Shown: positions 20,535 through 31,462 of the stretch, piece by piece
Numbering within the stretch: the first letter of the stretch is position 1
How the letters are laid out: each line of letters starts with the position of its first letter
Source: Pseudomonadota bacterium
GTDB lineage: Bacteria > Pseudomonadota > Alphaproteobacteria > Rhizobiales > Xanthobacteraceae
Length of the DNA stretch: 64,000 bases
Assembly (NCBI GenBank): GCA_018242205.1
Contig: JAFECJ010000012.1
Location: 1-64,000 of the forward strand
Direction of reading: 5' to 3'
Translations under genes and position numbers: made by a program
Notes under the pieces: generated by a model
Databases searched by the model: none
Told to the model about the DNA's origin: nothing
Seen by the model: the letters and a program-made list of their open reading frames with translations, nothing else

Positions 20535-21086
20535 ATGACACCCCCGGTTGCAGACGACAGCGGCGAATTCTGGGTCTTCGGCTACGGCTCGCTGATGTGG
20601 CGGCCGGGCTTCGAGGCGCTGGAACGGCGTCAGGCGCGGCTGGTCGGGGCGCACCGGGCGCTCTGCGTGTACTCCTTCGTCCATCGCGGCACGCCGGAAA
20701 AACCCGGCCTCGTCCTCGGCCTCGACCGCGGCGGCAATTGCCGCGGCATCGCCTACCGGGTGGCCGCGGACAAGCGCGAGGAAACCATCGCCTATCTGCG
20801 CGCCCGCGAGCAGGTGACCATGGTGTACCGTGAGGCCTGGTGGCGGGTGTGGCTCGACGACGATCCGCAGTTAAACGTCCGCGCCCTGTGCTACGTGGTC
20901 GATCGCGGCCACGAGCAATATGCCGGCCAGCTCTCGCTCGCCGAACAACTGCATTACTGCCGCCAGGGCCACGGCCGCTCCGGTGCCAACCGCGATTACG
21001 TCATCGCCACCGTTGCCGAGTTGGAAAGCCTCGGCGTGCGCGATCACGATCTGCATCTGCTGGCGCAGCAGCTCAAGGGCGCGTGA
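20535..21086 (+). CDS. glutathione-specific gamma-glutamylcyclotransferase (ChaC-like)
   Basis: 183 residues. The N-terminal FWVFGYGSLMWRPGF carries the YGSL substrate loop and Tyr-Arg features of ChaC proteins, which cleave glutathione into 5-oxoproline and Cys-Gly. A Glu-containing segment (VTMVYREAWW) fits the catalytic acid. ATG 20535 is preferred because the protein then begins ten residues before the core; the frame extends 34 codons upstream. Divergent from the DUF2125 gene. Confidence 0.9.
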   Translation: MTPPVADDSGEFWVFGYGSLMWRPGFEALERRQARLVGAHRALCVYSFVHRGTPEKPGLVLGLDRGGNCRGIAYRVAADKREETIAYLRAREQVTMVYREAWWRVWLDDDPQLNVRALCYVVDRGHEQYAGQLSLAEQLHYCRQGHGRSGANRDYVIATVAELESLGVRDHDLHLLAQQLKGA

Positions 21087-21103
21087 GCCGTCTTCTTCCG
21101 CGC

Positions 21104-21847
21104 TCAGTCCGCGCGGGGTTTGCCCATCTCGCGGCGCCCCTCTTCGATCAGTCGCGCGGTCGCGGCCTCGATTTCGGTTTGCAGCGTGCCGAAGAAGGTT
21201 TCCTCGTCGAGACCCGGCGGAATTACATCGAGGATTTCAACAATGACCGTGCCTGGATAACGCCGGAACGTCCGGCGCGGCCAGAACAATCCGGAATTCA
21301 GCGCGATCGGCAAGCACGGAACGCCGGCTGTGGCGTACACGTGCGCAACGCCGTATTTATAACGCGGCTCGGCACCGGCCGGCCGCCGCGTGCCTTCCGG
21401 GAAAATGATGAGCTGGCGATTCTGCTTGAGTTCATAGCGCGCCCGCTCAGCCATGGCGCGCAAAGCCGTGGCGCCGCGACCGCGATCGACCGGCACCATG
21501 CGCCCCTTGATCGTGAACCAGCCGAAGATCGGAATCCATTGCAGTTCGCGCTTGAGGATGAAGACCGGGCTCGGAAACAGCGTGACGAGCGCGAAAGTTT
21601 CCCAGGCCGACTGATGCTTGGAGGCGACCAGCAGCGGCCCGGCGGGAATTTTCTCGCGGCCGCGAATTTCGACCTTGATGCCGCAGATCACGCGCAGCAG
21701 CACCAGATTGATCCTGCCCCAGATTCGCGCAATCTCGACGATCCCCCAATACGGCATCAAGAAGGTCGGCAGCGCCAGCACCAGCCAAAGCGCGGTGTTG
21801 AGGTAAAACGCCGCGTTGAAAGCGATGGAGCGAACGAGGATCAGCAC
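21104..21847 (-). CDS. plsC: 1-acyl-sn-glycerol-3-phosphate acyltransferase (PlsC family)
   Basis: 247-residue membrane enzyme that acylates lysophosphatidic acid. A hydrophobic N terminus is followed by the acyltransferase motifs: SKHQSAWETF for the usual NHxxxxD (Glu replaces Asp, as I recall from many alphaproteobacterial members), VDRGRGATALRAM, and IIFPEGTRRPAG. The start is GTG at 21847. It lies 13 bp after the YdcF-like gene on the same strand and is probably co-transcribed with it. Confidence 0.92.
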   Translation of the reverse strand: MLILVRSIAFNAAFYLNTALWLVLALPTFLMPYWGIVEIARIWGRINLVLLRVICGIKVEIRGREKIPAGPLLVASKHQSAWETFALVTLFPSPVFILKRELQWIPIFGWFTIKGRMVPVDRGRGATALRAMAERARYELKQNRQLIIFPEGTRRPAGAEPRYKYGVAHVYATAGVPCLPIALNSGLFWPRRTFRRYPGTVIVEILDVIPPGLDEETFFGTLQTEIEAATARLIEEGRREMGKPRAD

Positions 21848-21860
21848 GAGTGGGCGGTCC

Positions 21861-22469
21861 TTACGGAGAGTCCGGATCGAGACGCATGCGGACGAGCGCG
21901 AATAGGTATTTCAGATATTCGGCGGCGAGAAAACGCGCGGTGCCAATGTTCTCCCACCAAGGCTTCGTCCTGACCGTCTCCGACATCACTGGATAGGCAA
22001 TCAGTGTCACGTCCGGCAACTGATGCTCGATTTCCGCCATGGCGCGCGGCATATGCCAGTTCGAAGTCACGATGATCAGGGAAGTGAAATTATGCTCGCG
22101 CGTCCAGCGCCGTGTCTCCAGCGCGTTGCCGAAGGTATTGAGCGCTGAGCGGTCGAGGTCGATGCAGCAGATAAAATATTTCGAATAGAGCGGCGTGAGG
22201 CGCGCAATCTCGCTCGCAGAGGTCGCACGGTGCACGCCGGTGATCAGCAGCCTTTTGCCGCGCTCGGCCGCCAGCAATTCGATCGCGTCGGGAATGCGCG
22301 GTGCGGCGCCCGTCAGAACGACGATGCCGTCGGCTCTACGATCCAGCATTACCTCATCGCTCGCGATCTGCGACGCGAACCAGAAAAATCCGCCGGTCAG
22401 CGCCAGTCCGCCGACCACAGCGGTCAACATGGTCAGAAAGCCGATCCAGCGAGCAAAACCTGCGAACAT
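21861..22469 (-). CDS. YdcF family protein (DUF218)
   Basis: 202 residues with one N-terminal membrane segment and a DUF218 alpha/beta domain: ADGIVVLTGAAPRIPDAIEL, RLLITGVHRATSASEI, and SLIIVTSNWHMPRAM with the family's conserved SNWH. Relatives (ElyC, SanA, YdcF) affect envelope polysaccharide metabolism, but the reaction is not settled. ATG 22469 places the membrane segment properly; the frame is open 25 more codons. Confidence 0.88.
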   Translation of the reverse strand: MFAGFARWIGFLTMLTAVVGGLALTGGFFWFASQIASDEVMLDRRADGIVVLTGAAPRIPDAIELLAAERGKRLLITGVHRATSASEIARLTPLYSKYFICCIDLDRSALNTFGNALETRRWTREHNFTSLIIVTSNWHMPRAMAEIEHQLPDVTLIAYPVMSETVRTKPWWENIGTARFLAAEYLKYLFALVRMRLDPDSP

Positions 22470-22576
22470 CTCGTCGTCAATCCAATCGCGCCGCAGACGG
22501 CATAGCACTATTGACCGGGCGCGATCTACGCGCAAAACCTCCATGAATCGACCGGGTCCACCCCACTGCGGCCGGC

Positions 22577-23542
22577 CTAGTCAATGGCTTCAAGCGTTCG
22601 GTTGACCGTGTGCCGCGAGGTCAGCGCAGTAACGACTGCGCTAAGCGCGATTTGAGCCAGCACGGCGGCGTAGCCGAAAAAGCCGAGAGAAAAAGAGCCG
22701 AACAACGCCGCGCTCTGATCGCCGGCGGCGCTACCCGCGGTCCAGCGCCCGATCAGTGCCGCGATCAGGAAAATGAGGACCGCAGCGCCGCCGCCGATGG
22801 CGCCGCCCTGCAAGCCCATCACAAGAAAGTGGCGCTGGAAATTGCCGGCAATAAAGCCGTTCTTGGCGCCGACCAGATGCAGCACTTCGATGACATTCTT
22901 GTTGGTGGCCATCGCGCCCCGCGTCGCGAAGGTCACCGACAGCACGGTCGCGGTGACAATCAGGATCAAGATGGCGATGCCGCCGCCGACAACAGATCCG
23001 GCCATGGCGCGCATCCGGTCGATCCAGCCGCGGTGATCGTCGAGCGTCGCGCCCGGCGCCTGCTCGGCGAGCAGGCGGTTCAGCCGCCCCGTATCCGTAC
23101 CGGCGGCGGGCGCAAGACGGACCACGATCAGACGCGGAATCGGCAGCTCATCGAGCTTGAGGCCACTGCCCAGCCACGGCTCGAGTAACTTGCCGGATTC
23201 CTCCTTGGTGAAGACGCGGACATTGGCGACGCCGGGGAAGGCGCGCGCGACCGCCGCTGCCTTGTCGACAGTCGCGTCGGTGTCGCGGTCCGCCGCCGGG
23301 ACGACCTGGATGGTGACCTCGCGCGCGACATCGGCCTGCCATTCGCCGGCGGCATCGCCGACCAGGATCACCGCGCCCGTGGTGAGCGAGGCCAGGAACG
23401 TCATGATGGCGACGACGGCGATCAGCGCGCTGCCGGCGATCGAATTGCGCGGCACCAGCGGCGTGTCAAAGCGAGGCTTCGCCGGCACTGCAACGCGCGG
23501 CGACAGGGTTGGGTCGTGCCTGGCTTCGTCCAAGACTGCCAT
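22577..23542 (-). CDS. ftsX: cell division protein FtsX
   Basis: 321-residue permease-like partner of FtsE. It has four membrane segments (about 37-60, 190-215, 240-265, 285-310) with a large periplasmic loop between the first two (VAREVTIQVVPAADRDTDAT onward), the loop that contacts peptidoglycan hydrolase activators in other bacteria. The ATG follows the ftsE stop by 2 bp (TGATCATG), so translation is coupled. It moves no substrate; FtsEX signals across the membrane during septation. Confidence 0.94.
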   Translation of the reverse strand: MAVLDEARHDPTLSPRVAVPAKPRFDTPLVPRNSIAGSALIAVVAIMTFLASLTTGAVILVGDAAGEWQADVAREVTIQVVPAADRDTDATVDKAAAVARAFPGVANVRVFTKEESGKLLEPWLGSGLKLDELPIPRLIVVRLAPAAGTDTGRLNRLLAEQAPGATLDDHRGWIDRMRAMAGSVVGGGIAILILIVTATVLSVTFATRGAMATNKNVIEVLHLVGAKNGFIAGNFQRHFLVMGLQGGAIGGGAAVLIFLIAALIGRWTAGSAAGDQSAALFGSFSLGFFGYAAVLAQIALSAVVTALTSRHTVNRTLEAID

Positions 23543-23544
23543 GA

Positions 23545-24204
23545 TCAATCGTAGATATGCAGCCGTCCGTCGTGCAACACGAGACGGCGGGCGTCGTACT
23601 GGTCCATCAGCGCGATGTCGTGGGTGGCGATCACGACAGATGTCCCGGACTTGTTGAGTTCGACGAACAGCCGCAGCAATCGCTGCGCCAGGCTCGGATC
23701 GACATTGCCGGTCGGTTCGTCGGCGAGCAGCAGTTGCGGCCGCGCGATGACGGCGCGCGCGATGGCCGCGCGCTGCTTCTCGCCGCCCGACAAGACCGGC
23801 GGCAGAGCCCACATACGGTCGCCGAGGTCGACCCAGTTCAGCAATTCGATGACCTCGTCGCGGTAGCTGTCTTCCGGCCGTCCCATGACGCGGAGCGGCA
23901 GCGCCACGTTCTCGTAGGTCGTCATGTGGTCGAGCAGGCGGAAATCCTGGAACACGATGCCGATGCGACGGCGCAACGTCGCCACCGCGTCTTTGGACAG
24001 TGACGCGACATCGTGGCCGAACTGCGTAATCAGTCCGCGCGTCGGTCTGAGCGACAGGAACAACAGCTTGAGAAGCGAGGTCTTGCCGGCGCCCGAAGGT
24101 CCCGTCAGGAACTGGAAGGAATGCGGCTCGATGCGGAAGGTCAGATCGCGCAACACCTCGGGCCCCAGCCCGTAGCGCAACCCCACATTTTCGAATCGGA
24201 CCAC
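23545..24204 (-). CDS. ftsE: cell division ATP-binding protein FtsE
   Basis: 219-residue ABC ATPase. Walker A GPSGAGKTSLLKLL, Q-loop VFQDFRLLDHMTTYENVALP, signature LSGGEKQRAAIARAV, Walker B LLLADEPTGNVD and the H-loop IATHDIAL are all intact. It pairs with the downstream FtsX to regulate septal wall hydrolysis. Divergent from the zinc-ribbon gene across about 250 bp. Confidence 0.95.
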   Translation of the reverse strand: MVRFENVGLRYGLGPEVLRDLTFRIEPHSFQFLTGPSGAGKTSLLKLLFLSLRPTRGLITQFGHDVASLSKDAVATLRRRIGIVFQDFRLLDHMTTYENVALPLRVMGRPEDSYRDEVIELLNWVDLGDRMWALPPVLSGGEKQRAAIARAVIARPQLLLADEPTGNVDPSLAQRLLRLFVELNKSGTSVVIATHDIALMDQYDARRLVLHDGRLHIYD

Positions 24205-24458
24205 GCCCGCCTCCGCTTCGTCCCATGCGAGCCTTGACCTGGCCCGAAGCCTGCGCGCCCCCGCCGACCGGCCCGCCCCGCCCGGATCGGTCGCGCCCTC
24301 GCGCGCTAGCTCCTGGTTTTACAGGAGAATCACGGCGCCGCCATAGGCCGCGGCGGGCAAAAACGCGGTGCGGAGCCAGACCAACGGGGCCGGCATGGTT
24401 TCCGGTCCATTAACGGTCGGCTGATAGGGTCGGAGGGCCCGAAAAGTCGCAGAATGTT

Positions 24459-25460
24459 ATGTTGATCGTCTGTCCCAGCTGCGCGACGTCCTACATGATC
24501 GATCCGGCCTCGGTCGGCCCGAATGGCCGCGCCGTGCGTTGCGCCCGCTGCCGGTCAACCTGGTTCGTCAATCCGGGCAAAACGGCCGAGGCGCCGAACG
24601 TTTCGGCTTTTGTCAACGGCGTCATTGCCGAGGCCGAAGCCGAGAACGGCCAGAACGGCACGAGCACGCCGCGGCCTCCGATGTTCGACGCCGCGCCCAG
24701 CACCGCGCCGGAACCGCCGGCGGACGAACCGCCATCACTGGCACCTCGGGCAGAAGCCTCTTTCGAGCCGTCGCCCGGGACGTCGCCATACGATCCGGAC
24801 TCTTTCGCACCGGCCGACGAGCACGCCGGTGCCGCACCGCCGGTTCTCGCACCCGACGTGTCGGAGCCACCGACGATTGCCGATGCACCGTCGCTGGTCC
24901 CGCCGGACGACCATGACGCCTTACACGACGGCGGAATTGCGGCCGGTGATAGTGACGACAGCGCCAATTACGCCGCGCGGCGCGCCCGCATGCGGGCGAA
25001 GCGCCAGAAGGCCAAACGCAACTCGCGCTGGACCATCATCATCCTGATCCTGTTCGGCATCAATATCGCGATCATCGCCGGGCGCCACCAGATCGTTCGC
25101 GCTCTGCCGCAGACCGCGTCGCTGTTCGCGTCCATCGGCCTGCCGGTCAATCTGCGCAACCTCGAGTTCGAGGGCATCAAGATTTCCAAGGAGACGCAGG
25201 ACGGCGTCACCATTCTCATTATCGAAGGCAGGATCGTGAATACCGTCGCCAAGGCGACCGACATCCCGCGGCTGCGCTTTGCTGCGCGCAACGCCTCCGG
25301 CCAGGAGGTCTATACTTGGAGCATGCAGCCGACCCGGAGCATTCTCGGCCCCGGCGAAAGCCTGCCTTTCGTCAGCCGCCTGGCGGCACCGCCAGCTGAT
25401 GCGGTCGATGTCCTGGTGCGGTTCTTCACCAAACAGGACGCCGCCAGCGGAATGAAGTAG
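24459..25460 (+). CDS. zinc-ribbon membrane protein (MJ0042-type)
   Basis: 333 residues. The N terminus is an MJ0042 zinc ribbon: CPSC and CARC pairs at about residues 5-8 and 28-31 in a TSYMIDPASVGPNGRAVRC frame. A long Pro/Glu/Asp-rich, probably disordered linker (55-180) leads to one membrane segment (about 190-210, IIILILFGINIAIIAG) and a DUF3426-like periplasmic domain (GVTILIIEGRIVNTVAKAT). Function unknown. Such genes face ftsE in several Hyphomicrobiales, which suggests an envelope or division link by position only. Confidence 0.88.
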   Translation: MLIVCPSCATSYMIDPASVGPNGRAVRCARCRSTWFVNPGKTAEAPNVSAFVNGVIAEAEAENGQNGTSTPRPPMFDAAPSTAPEPPADEPPSLAPRAEASFEPSPGTSPYDPDSFAPADEHAGAAPPVLAPDVSEPPTIADAPSLVPPDDHDALHDGGIAAGDSDDSANYAARRARMRAKRQKAKRNSRWTIIILILFGINIAIIAGRHQIVRALPQTASLFASIGLPVNLRNLEFEGIKISKETQDGVTILIIEGRIVNTVAKATDIPRLRFAARNASGQEVYTWSMQPTRSILGPGESLPFVSRLAAPPADAVDVLVRFFTKQDAASGMK

Positions 25461-25470
25461 CCGCGGGCTA

Positions 25471-25598
25471 ATCCCTCCCCGTCTTCGGGGAGGGTGGCGA
25501 GCGATAGCGAGCCGGGTGGGACAAAACGCCGACGCCGTTCCCCACCCGTCGCCGCGCTGGCCGCGCGGCGACGCCCTCCCCTTTCAGGGGAGGGATAA
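25471..25598. repeat. interspersed palindromic repeat (CCCTCCCC/GGGGAGGG family)
   Basis: Starts ATCCCTCCCCGTCTTCGGGG and ends CCCCTTTCAGGGGAGGGAT, with inner arms GGTGGG and CCCACC and a GC-rich hairpin (GCCGCGCTGGCCGCGCGGC). The whole can fold into a long imperfect stem. Typical Hyphomicrobiales element, between the convergent zinc-ribbon and TIGR02302 genes, where it may also end transcription. Confidence 0.65.
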
Positions 25599-25609
25599 GA
25601 AAGAAAAAC

Positions 25610-28273
25610 TCAGAAATCCTTCAGCAGCCGCTCGATGTAATCGAGCTCGAGCTGTGGGCGATAACTTTCGCCGAAGCGCTTGCGCAGTTCCTCGAGAATG
25701 CGGCGCGCACGCTGCGCGTCGATTTCTCCCGGCACCTTGACGTTGTTGTCGTCGCCGTAATCGCGGCCGCGCAAAGGACGGCCGAGCGGATCGGTGTTCT
25801 GTTCGGCGCGTTGCCGGCCACGGCCGGGCTGCCCATTTGGTCCAATGCCCTGCCCCTGGCCCTGCTGCATCTGCTGAGCCAGTCCTTGCGCGCCCTTGCG
25901 CATGGCCTCCAGAGCACGGCCCTGGCTGTCGACCGCGCCGTCAGCGTCGCCGTCGCCGAGATTGCCTTCAGCCTCGCCCATGGCCTCGCCGGCGTCACCG
26001 AGCTGTCCCATGCCGTCTTGCGAATTGCCGTCCTGCTGGCCTTGGCCCTTCTGACCCTGCTGCTGACCCATGCCGCGCTGACGCAACTGCTCGAGCAGCT
26101 TGTTGAGCCGATCCTTCAACGCCTGCTGATCCTGCTGCAGGTCGCCCATCTGCGGATTACCCTGCTGACCGCGTTGTCCGCGCTGACGGTCGCGGCGCTG
26201 ATCCTGGCCCTGCTTGAAGGTGCGGTCGCGCAACTGCTGTTGCTTGCGGATCATGTCACTCAATTCGTCGAGCGCCGAGTTCATGTCCTGATCGTCGCCG
26301 TCCTGATTGGCGCCAGGCCGCGCCATCTGCAGGTTCTCCATCATCGCCTGCAACTGATCGAGCAGCGCCTTGGCGGCATCGCGGTTGCCGGAGCGCGCCA
26401 TCTGCTCCATGCGGTCCATCAGGCTCTTGAGATCCTGCTGGCTCAGCATCCGACTGTTGCGATCGAGCGGGCGTTGCAGGGCCTGCGGATTCTTGCGCAT
26501 CTCCTCCGCTAGCGCCTGCAGGAACTTGTCCATCGCGGCGCGCAGCTCGTCCATCAGCTTCTTGAGTTCTTCGTCGCTGGCGCCGCGTTCCAACGCCTGA
26601 CGCAGTGCATCCTGCGCCTGACGCAAGGCCTGCTCGGCCTGGCTGACATTGCCGTCCTCGAGTTGCAGCGCCATCTGCCACAGCCGTCCAACCACGTCGC
26701 GCAGTTGGTCGTCGGTTTTGGCATTGCGCAGATCGTAATAGATCGAACGCAGACCGAGATAGACGCCGGCCTCCGGCGTGAATCGCTCCGGCGCGATGGT
26801 CAGCGTATCGAGCGCGGTCAGCACTAGCGGTTTTTCATTGGCGTCGAGCGCCAGGAGGCGGCGTTGCTCGATGAGCGCGCGCGCCAATGGCTTGACGAAG
26901 ATGCGCTGCGGCAGCGTCACCTCGCGCGGCTCGCTCTTGCCGACATTGCCGGCCTCGTCGCGCACCGAGAGCGTCACCATGACATCGCTGCCGGCCCACG
27001 GATGTTCGGTAAGATCCTGCGTCGTCTGCGCCGCGCCGGAGCGCGTGCGCGCCTGCGGCAGGGTCAGGGCGAATTCCGGCGCCGGGTACAGCGGATGCCG
27101 GGGCTTGGCGTCGTCCGCCTTCGGCGCGGCGCCATCGTTCTTTTTCGCGGACTCGTCCTTAAGAGCAAATGTCGCCTTGCCTTCGACGATGCCGTAATCG
27201 TCGTCCATCTTGTAGTCGAAGCGCAGCGCGCCACGCGCTTGGCGCTCGGGATCCTTGTTGAAGTCCACCGTCGGCGCGCGGTCGGGGATGGCCGAGAAGC
27301 TCCAGACCGGATCGCGGCTGCCGACGCCGTGCAAGGTGACCGAACCGTCGGTCTTGATGACGAAGCGCTGTTCGTCGGTGCCGGCCGGCAACACATTCTT
27401 CGGATCGCGCGGCACCGGCTCGATGCCACCGACGCGTACGGTCTCGAACGAAACGTTGCCGGTGGAGCGGACGATCAGTTGGCTGCCGGCAGGCACGGAA
27501 ATCGGGGCCGCGGCGAGATCGGCGGTCTCGCTCGCCTCACCCGGACGAATGCCTTGCAACATCACCGGCGGGCGCCCCGTGTAGAGCGGCGGCGTGACCC
27601 AGGCGTCGATACGGAAATTGGCTGGCGCCACCACACCCTTCCAGTCGAAGGCGGCGGTGATGCGCTTCCAGCGCTCGCCGCCAGCGGAGACGAAAGCGGC
27701 GAACGCGAGGAGCACCACGAGCGCGCGCAGCGCCATCGGGTCGCGCAGCGACAGTTTCGGTTGCGGCCAGCCGGCCTTGAGTTTCTCCGCCGACATGAGC
27801 GCGCGTTCGACGTGGGCCTGCCACAGCGCTTGCGCGACTGGGTCGGCGCGGTTGGCGGAGATATGGTCAGCGATCGCGGTGGCCGGACGGTGCGCAGCGC
27901 CGCTGCCGCGATCGAGGCGGCGCAGTCCGTCGCGATCGGTCGGCAACTTTAGCCGGAACAATGGGATCGCGGCGACGCCGAAGACGCCGACAAAGACGAC
28001 GAGGCCGATGATCCGCCCGAGTGGCGGCAGCGCCAGCCACAAGCCGGCCCAGGACAGCGCGAGAAATAATCCGAGCGCGGTCGCCAGCGCCGCCAGCGCC
28101 GGCCACAGCCGCTCCCATAGCAAGCTGCTCCGCGCTCGGCTGATCGCGCGGCTCAGCACGAGGCGCGCACGTTGCGGCCCTCCGCGCGTGGATTGATCCT
28201 GTGCGTCCAAAGGCACTCCGCCGTCGCTACCGGGGCCAGAGAATCTTGCCGACTCTCTCAGGCTAACACGCAA
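25610..28273 (-). CDS. TIGR02302 family protein (DUF4175)
   Basis: 887 residues. Two membrane segments lie near the N terminus (about 55-105), a third near 200, then a large periplasmic region with Ig-like beta stretches (APANFRIDAWVTPPLYTGRP). Residues about 610-830 are a low-complexity Gln/Gly/Met/Arg-rich stretch (QRGMGQQQGQKGQGQQDG and similar), mainly helical or coiled. Family of unknown function common beside lysA in Hyphomicrobiales. The start is not certain: TTG at 28273 behind GGGA, or GTG at 28216. Follows lysA by about 45 bp on the same strand. Confidence 0.9.
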   Translation of the reverse strand: MRVSLRESARFSGPGSDGGVPLDAQDQSTRGGPQRARLVLSRAISRARSSLLWERLWPALAALATALGLFLALSWAGLWLALPPLGRIIGLVVFVGVFGVAAIPLFRLKLPTDRDGLRRLDRGSGAAHRPATAIADHISANRADPVAQALWQAHVERALMSAEKLKAGWPQPKLSLRDPMALRALVVLLAFAAFVSAGGERWKRITAAFDWKGVVAPANFRIDAWVTPPLYTGRPPVMLQGIRPGEASETADLAAAPISVPAGSQLIVRSTGNVSFETVRVGGIEPVPRDPKNVLPAGTDEQRFVIKTDGSVTLHGVGSRDPVWSFSAIPDRAPTVDFNKDPERQARGALRFDYKMDDDYGIVEGKATFALKDESAKKNDGAAPKADDAKPRHPLYPAPEFALTLPQARTRSGAAQTTQDLTEHPWAGSDVMVTLSVRDEAGNVGKSEPREVTLPQRIFVKPLARALIEQRRLLALDANEKPLVLTALDTLTIAPERFTPEAGVYLGLRSIYYDLRNAKTDDQLRDVVGRLWQMALQLEDGNVSQAEQALRQAQDALRQALERGASDEELKKLMDELRAAMDKFLQALAEEMRKNPQALQRPLDRNSRMLSQQDLKSLMDRMEQMARSGNRDAAKALLDQLQAMMENLQMARPGANQDGDDQDMNSALDELSDMIRKQQQLRDRTFKQGQDQRRDRQRGQRGQQGNPQMGDLQQDQQALKDRLNKLLEQLRQRGMGQQQGQKGQGQQDGNSQDGMGQLGDAGEAMGEAEGNLGDGDADGAVDSQGRALEAMRKGAQGLAQQMQQGQGQGIGPNGQPGRGRQRAEQNTDPLGRPLRGRDYGDDNNVKVPGEIDAQRARRILEELRKRFGESYRPQLELDYIERLLKDF

Positions 28274-28318
28274 GCAAGTCCCAAGCCACGTAACAACCGT
28301 GTCAGGACCGGCGGCGCG

Positions 28319-29584
28319 CTAGAGCCATTCCGGGATACGATCGAGCGCAATCAATTGGTCAACTTCAAGGCGGGGCCGCACCAGTGCCCATTCGCCGCCC
28401 CGGACCAGTACTTCCGGCACCAGGGCGCGCGTATTGTAGGTTCCCGCCTGGACTGCGCCGTAGGCGCCGGCCGTCATCACAGACAGGAGGTCCCCGGTGC
28501 CGGGTTCCGCCATCTCACGGTTCAGGCCCAAGAAATCGCCGCTTTCGCACACCGGACCAACGACATCGGCCCGGATTCGCCGCGCCGCAGGCGCCGGCAG
28601 CGTGACTGGTCGGATGGCGTGATAGGCCTCGTACAAAGTCGGACGGACTAGGTCATTCATCCCGGCGTCGACGATGACAAAGTGCTTGGCCTCGCCGTGC
28701 TTCACGAACAGCACTCGCGTCACCAGAATACCGGCATTGCCGACCAGCAACCGGCCGGGCTCGAAGATCAGCCGGCAGCCGAGATCCTTGGTCGTGCGCT
28801 TGACGACATCGGCATAGGCATCCGGCAACGGCGGCGGGTCGTTGTCCTCGTGATACGGAATACCCAGACCGCCGCCGAAATCGACATGCGAAATGGCGTG
28901 ACCATCGCCGCGCAAGGTGCCGACGAATTCGGCGAGCAGCGTGAAAGCATTACCGAAGGGTTCGAGGTCGGTGATCTGGCTGCCGATATGCATATCGACG
29001 CCGGACACCTTGATGCCCTTGAGCTTCGCCGCATGGGTATAGACATCACGCGCGCGGCTGATCGGAATGCCGAACTTGTTTTCCGACTTGCCGGTCGCGA
29101 TCTTGTGATGGGTCTTGGCATCGATGTCGGGGTTGACGCGCACCGAGACGTGCGCGGTCCGCCCCTTAGCCGCGGCGATGGAAGCGAGCAGATCGAGTTC
29201 GGGTTCGGATTCGACGTTAATACAGAAGATGCCTTCGTCGATGGCCAGCGCCAGTTCGGCCGCCGTCTTGCCGACGCCTGAGAACATGATCTTGTCCGGC
29301 GCAATACCCGCGGCGCGGGCGCGCTTCAATTCGCCGCCGGAGACGACGTCGGCGCCGGCCCCTAGCTTGGCCAGCGTCCCGATGACGGCCTGGTTGGAAT
29401 TTGCCTTCATCGCGTAGCAGATCAGCGCGTCGGTGCCGGCGAATGCCGAAGCAAATACTTTGTAATGGCGTTCGAGCGTCGCGGTCGAATAGCAATAAAA
29501 CGGCGTGCCAACCTTCTCGGCGAGCGCCACGAGATTCACCGCCTCGGCATGCAGGACGCCGTCGCGATAATCGAAATGATTCAT
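28319..29584 (-). CDS. lysA: diaminopimelate decarboxylase
   Basis: 421-residue fold-type III PLP enzyme, last step of lysine synthesis (meso-DAP to lysine and CO2). The Schiff-base Lys is in CYAMKANSNQAV, HIGSQI and GGGLGIPY bind the phosphate, FEPGRLLVGNAG follows, and the partner-subunit Cys is in GPVCESGDFLG. Full length. It follows lptM by about 55 bp in the run argH-lptM-lysA-TIGR02302 on the minus strand. Confidence 0.97.
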   Translation of the reverse strand: MNHFDYRDGVLHAEAVNLVALAEKVGTPFYCYSTATLERHYKVFASAFAGTDALICYAMKANSNQAVIGTLAKLGAGADVVSGGELKRARAAGIAPDKIMFSGVGKTAAELALAIDEGIFCINVESEPELDLLASIAAAKGRTAHVSVRVNPDIDAKTHHKIATGKSENKFGIPISRARDVYTHAAKLKGIKVSGVDMHIGSQITDLEPFGNAFTLLAEFVGTLRGDGHAISHVDFGGGLGIPYHEDNDPPPLPDAYADVVKRTTKDLGCRLIFEPGRLLVGNAGILVTRVLFVKHGEAKHFVIVDAGMNDLVRPTLYEAYHAIRPVTLPAPAARRIRADVVGPVCESGDFLGLNREMAEPGTGDLLSVMTAGAYGAVQAGTYNTRALVPEVLVRGGEWALVRPRLEVDQLIALDRIPEWL

Positions 29585-29638
29585 CGGATTGACTTCTTGA
29601 TCGCGGAAATATGATGCGCGAGCCAGCTCGTGCGCGAA

Positions 29639-29914
29639 TTAGTTCAGGAGATTATCGAGAAAGATCGATTTTTTCTCGCCCTTCGGGGTATCCATGGCAT
29701 TGCTTTCGCCCCGGTTGCCGCCACCGCCAATTGGCTGCACCCCGACAGGATTGAGCAGCGACGGGCCGCTCTGTGCCGGCTTGGCTTCGCCCTGGACCGA
29801 AGCGCTCGGCGGCGGATCGAGCGGACCCTTGCGGCCGCAGGCGGCAAGGCCGAGCGACGCCGCAAGCGCGCCGATCAGGGCCAGTCGGAAAATGGGGCGC
29901 TCGAAAACGGTCAA
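29639..29914 (-). CDS. lptM: LptM-like small lipoprotein
   Basis: About 91 residues: a signal peptide with lipobox LAAC, directly followed by GRKGPLDPPP, the hallmark of LptM (YifL), an outer-membrane lipoprotein that helps mature the LPS translocon LptDE. The start is best set at TTG 29914: GAGGAG lies 8 bp upstream and gives a short, normal lipoprotein signal (TVFERPIFRLALIGALAASL). Longer ATG starts at 29944 and 29998 exist but lack such a site. The tail is Gly/Asn-rich and variable. Between argH and lysA, as in relatives. Confidence 0.85.
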   Translation of the reverse strand: MTVFERPIFRLALIGALAASLGLAACGRKGPLDPPPSASVQGEAKPAQSGPSLLNPVGVQPIGGGGNRGESNAMDTPKGEKKSIFLDNLLN

Positions 29915-30001
29915 AGGCAGGGCTCCTCGAAACGGCACGACCATAGCAAATCGGCTGATCAAGGCCAAACTGGGCCGCGCTGACCGCCGATGACGCATAG
30001 T

Positions 30002-31396
<1,395 letters not shown>

Positions 31397-31462
31397 CGTG
31401 CCGCTCGTATGGCCAGTACTGTTCGTGATGTCACAATCCACCCTCGTAGAACGCAGCCGATC

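Noticed and set aside
22577..24226. Single 549-codon frame covering both ftsE and ftsX
   Set aside because: The part over ftsE is in the wrong frame and matches nothing; FtsX begins at ATG 23542, two bases after the ftsE stop.
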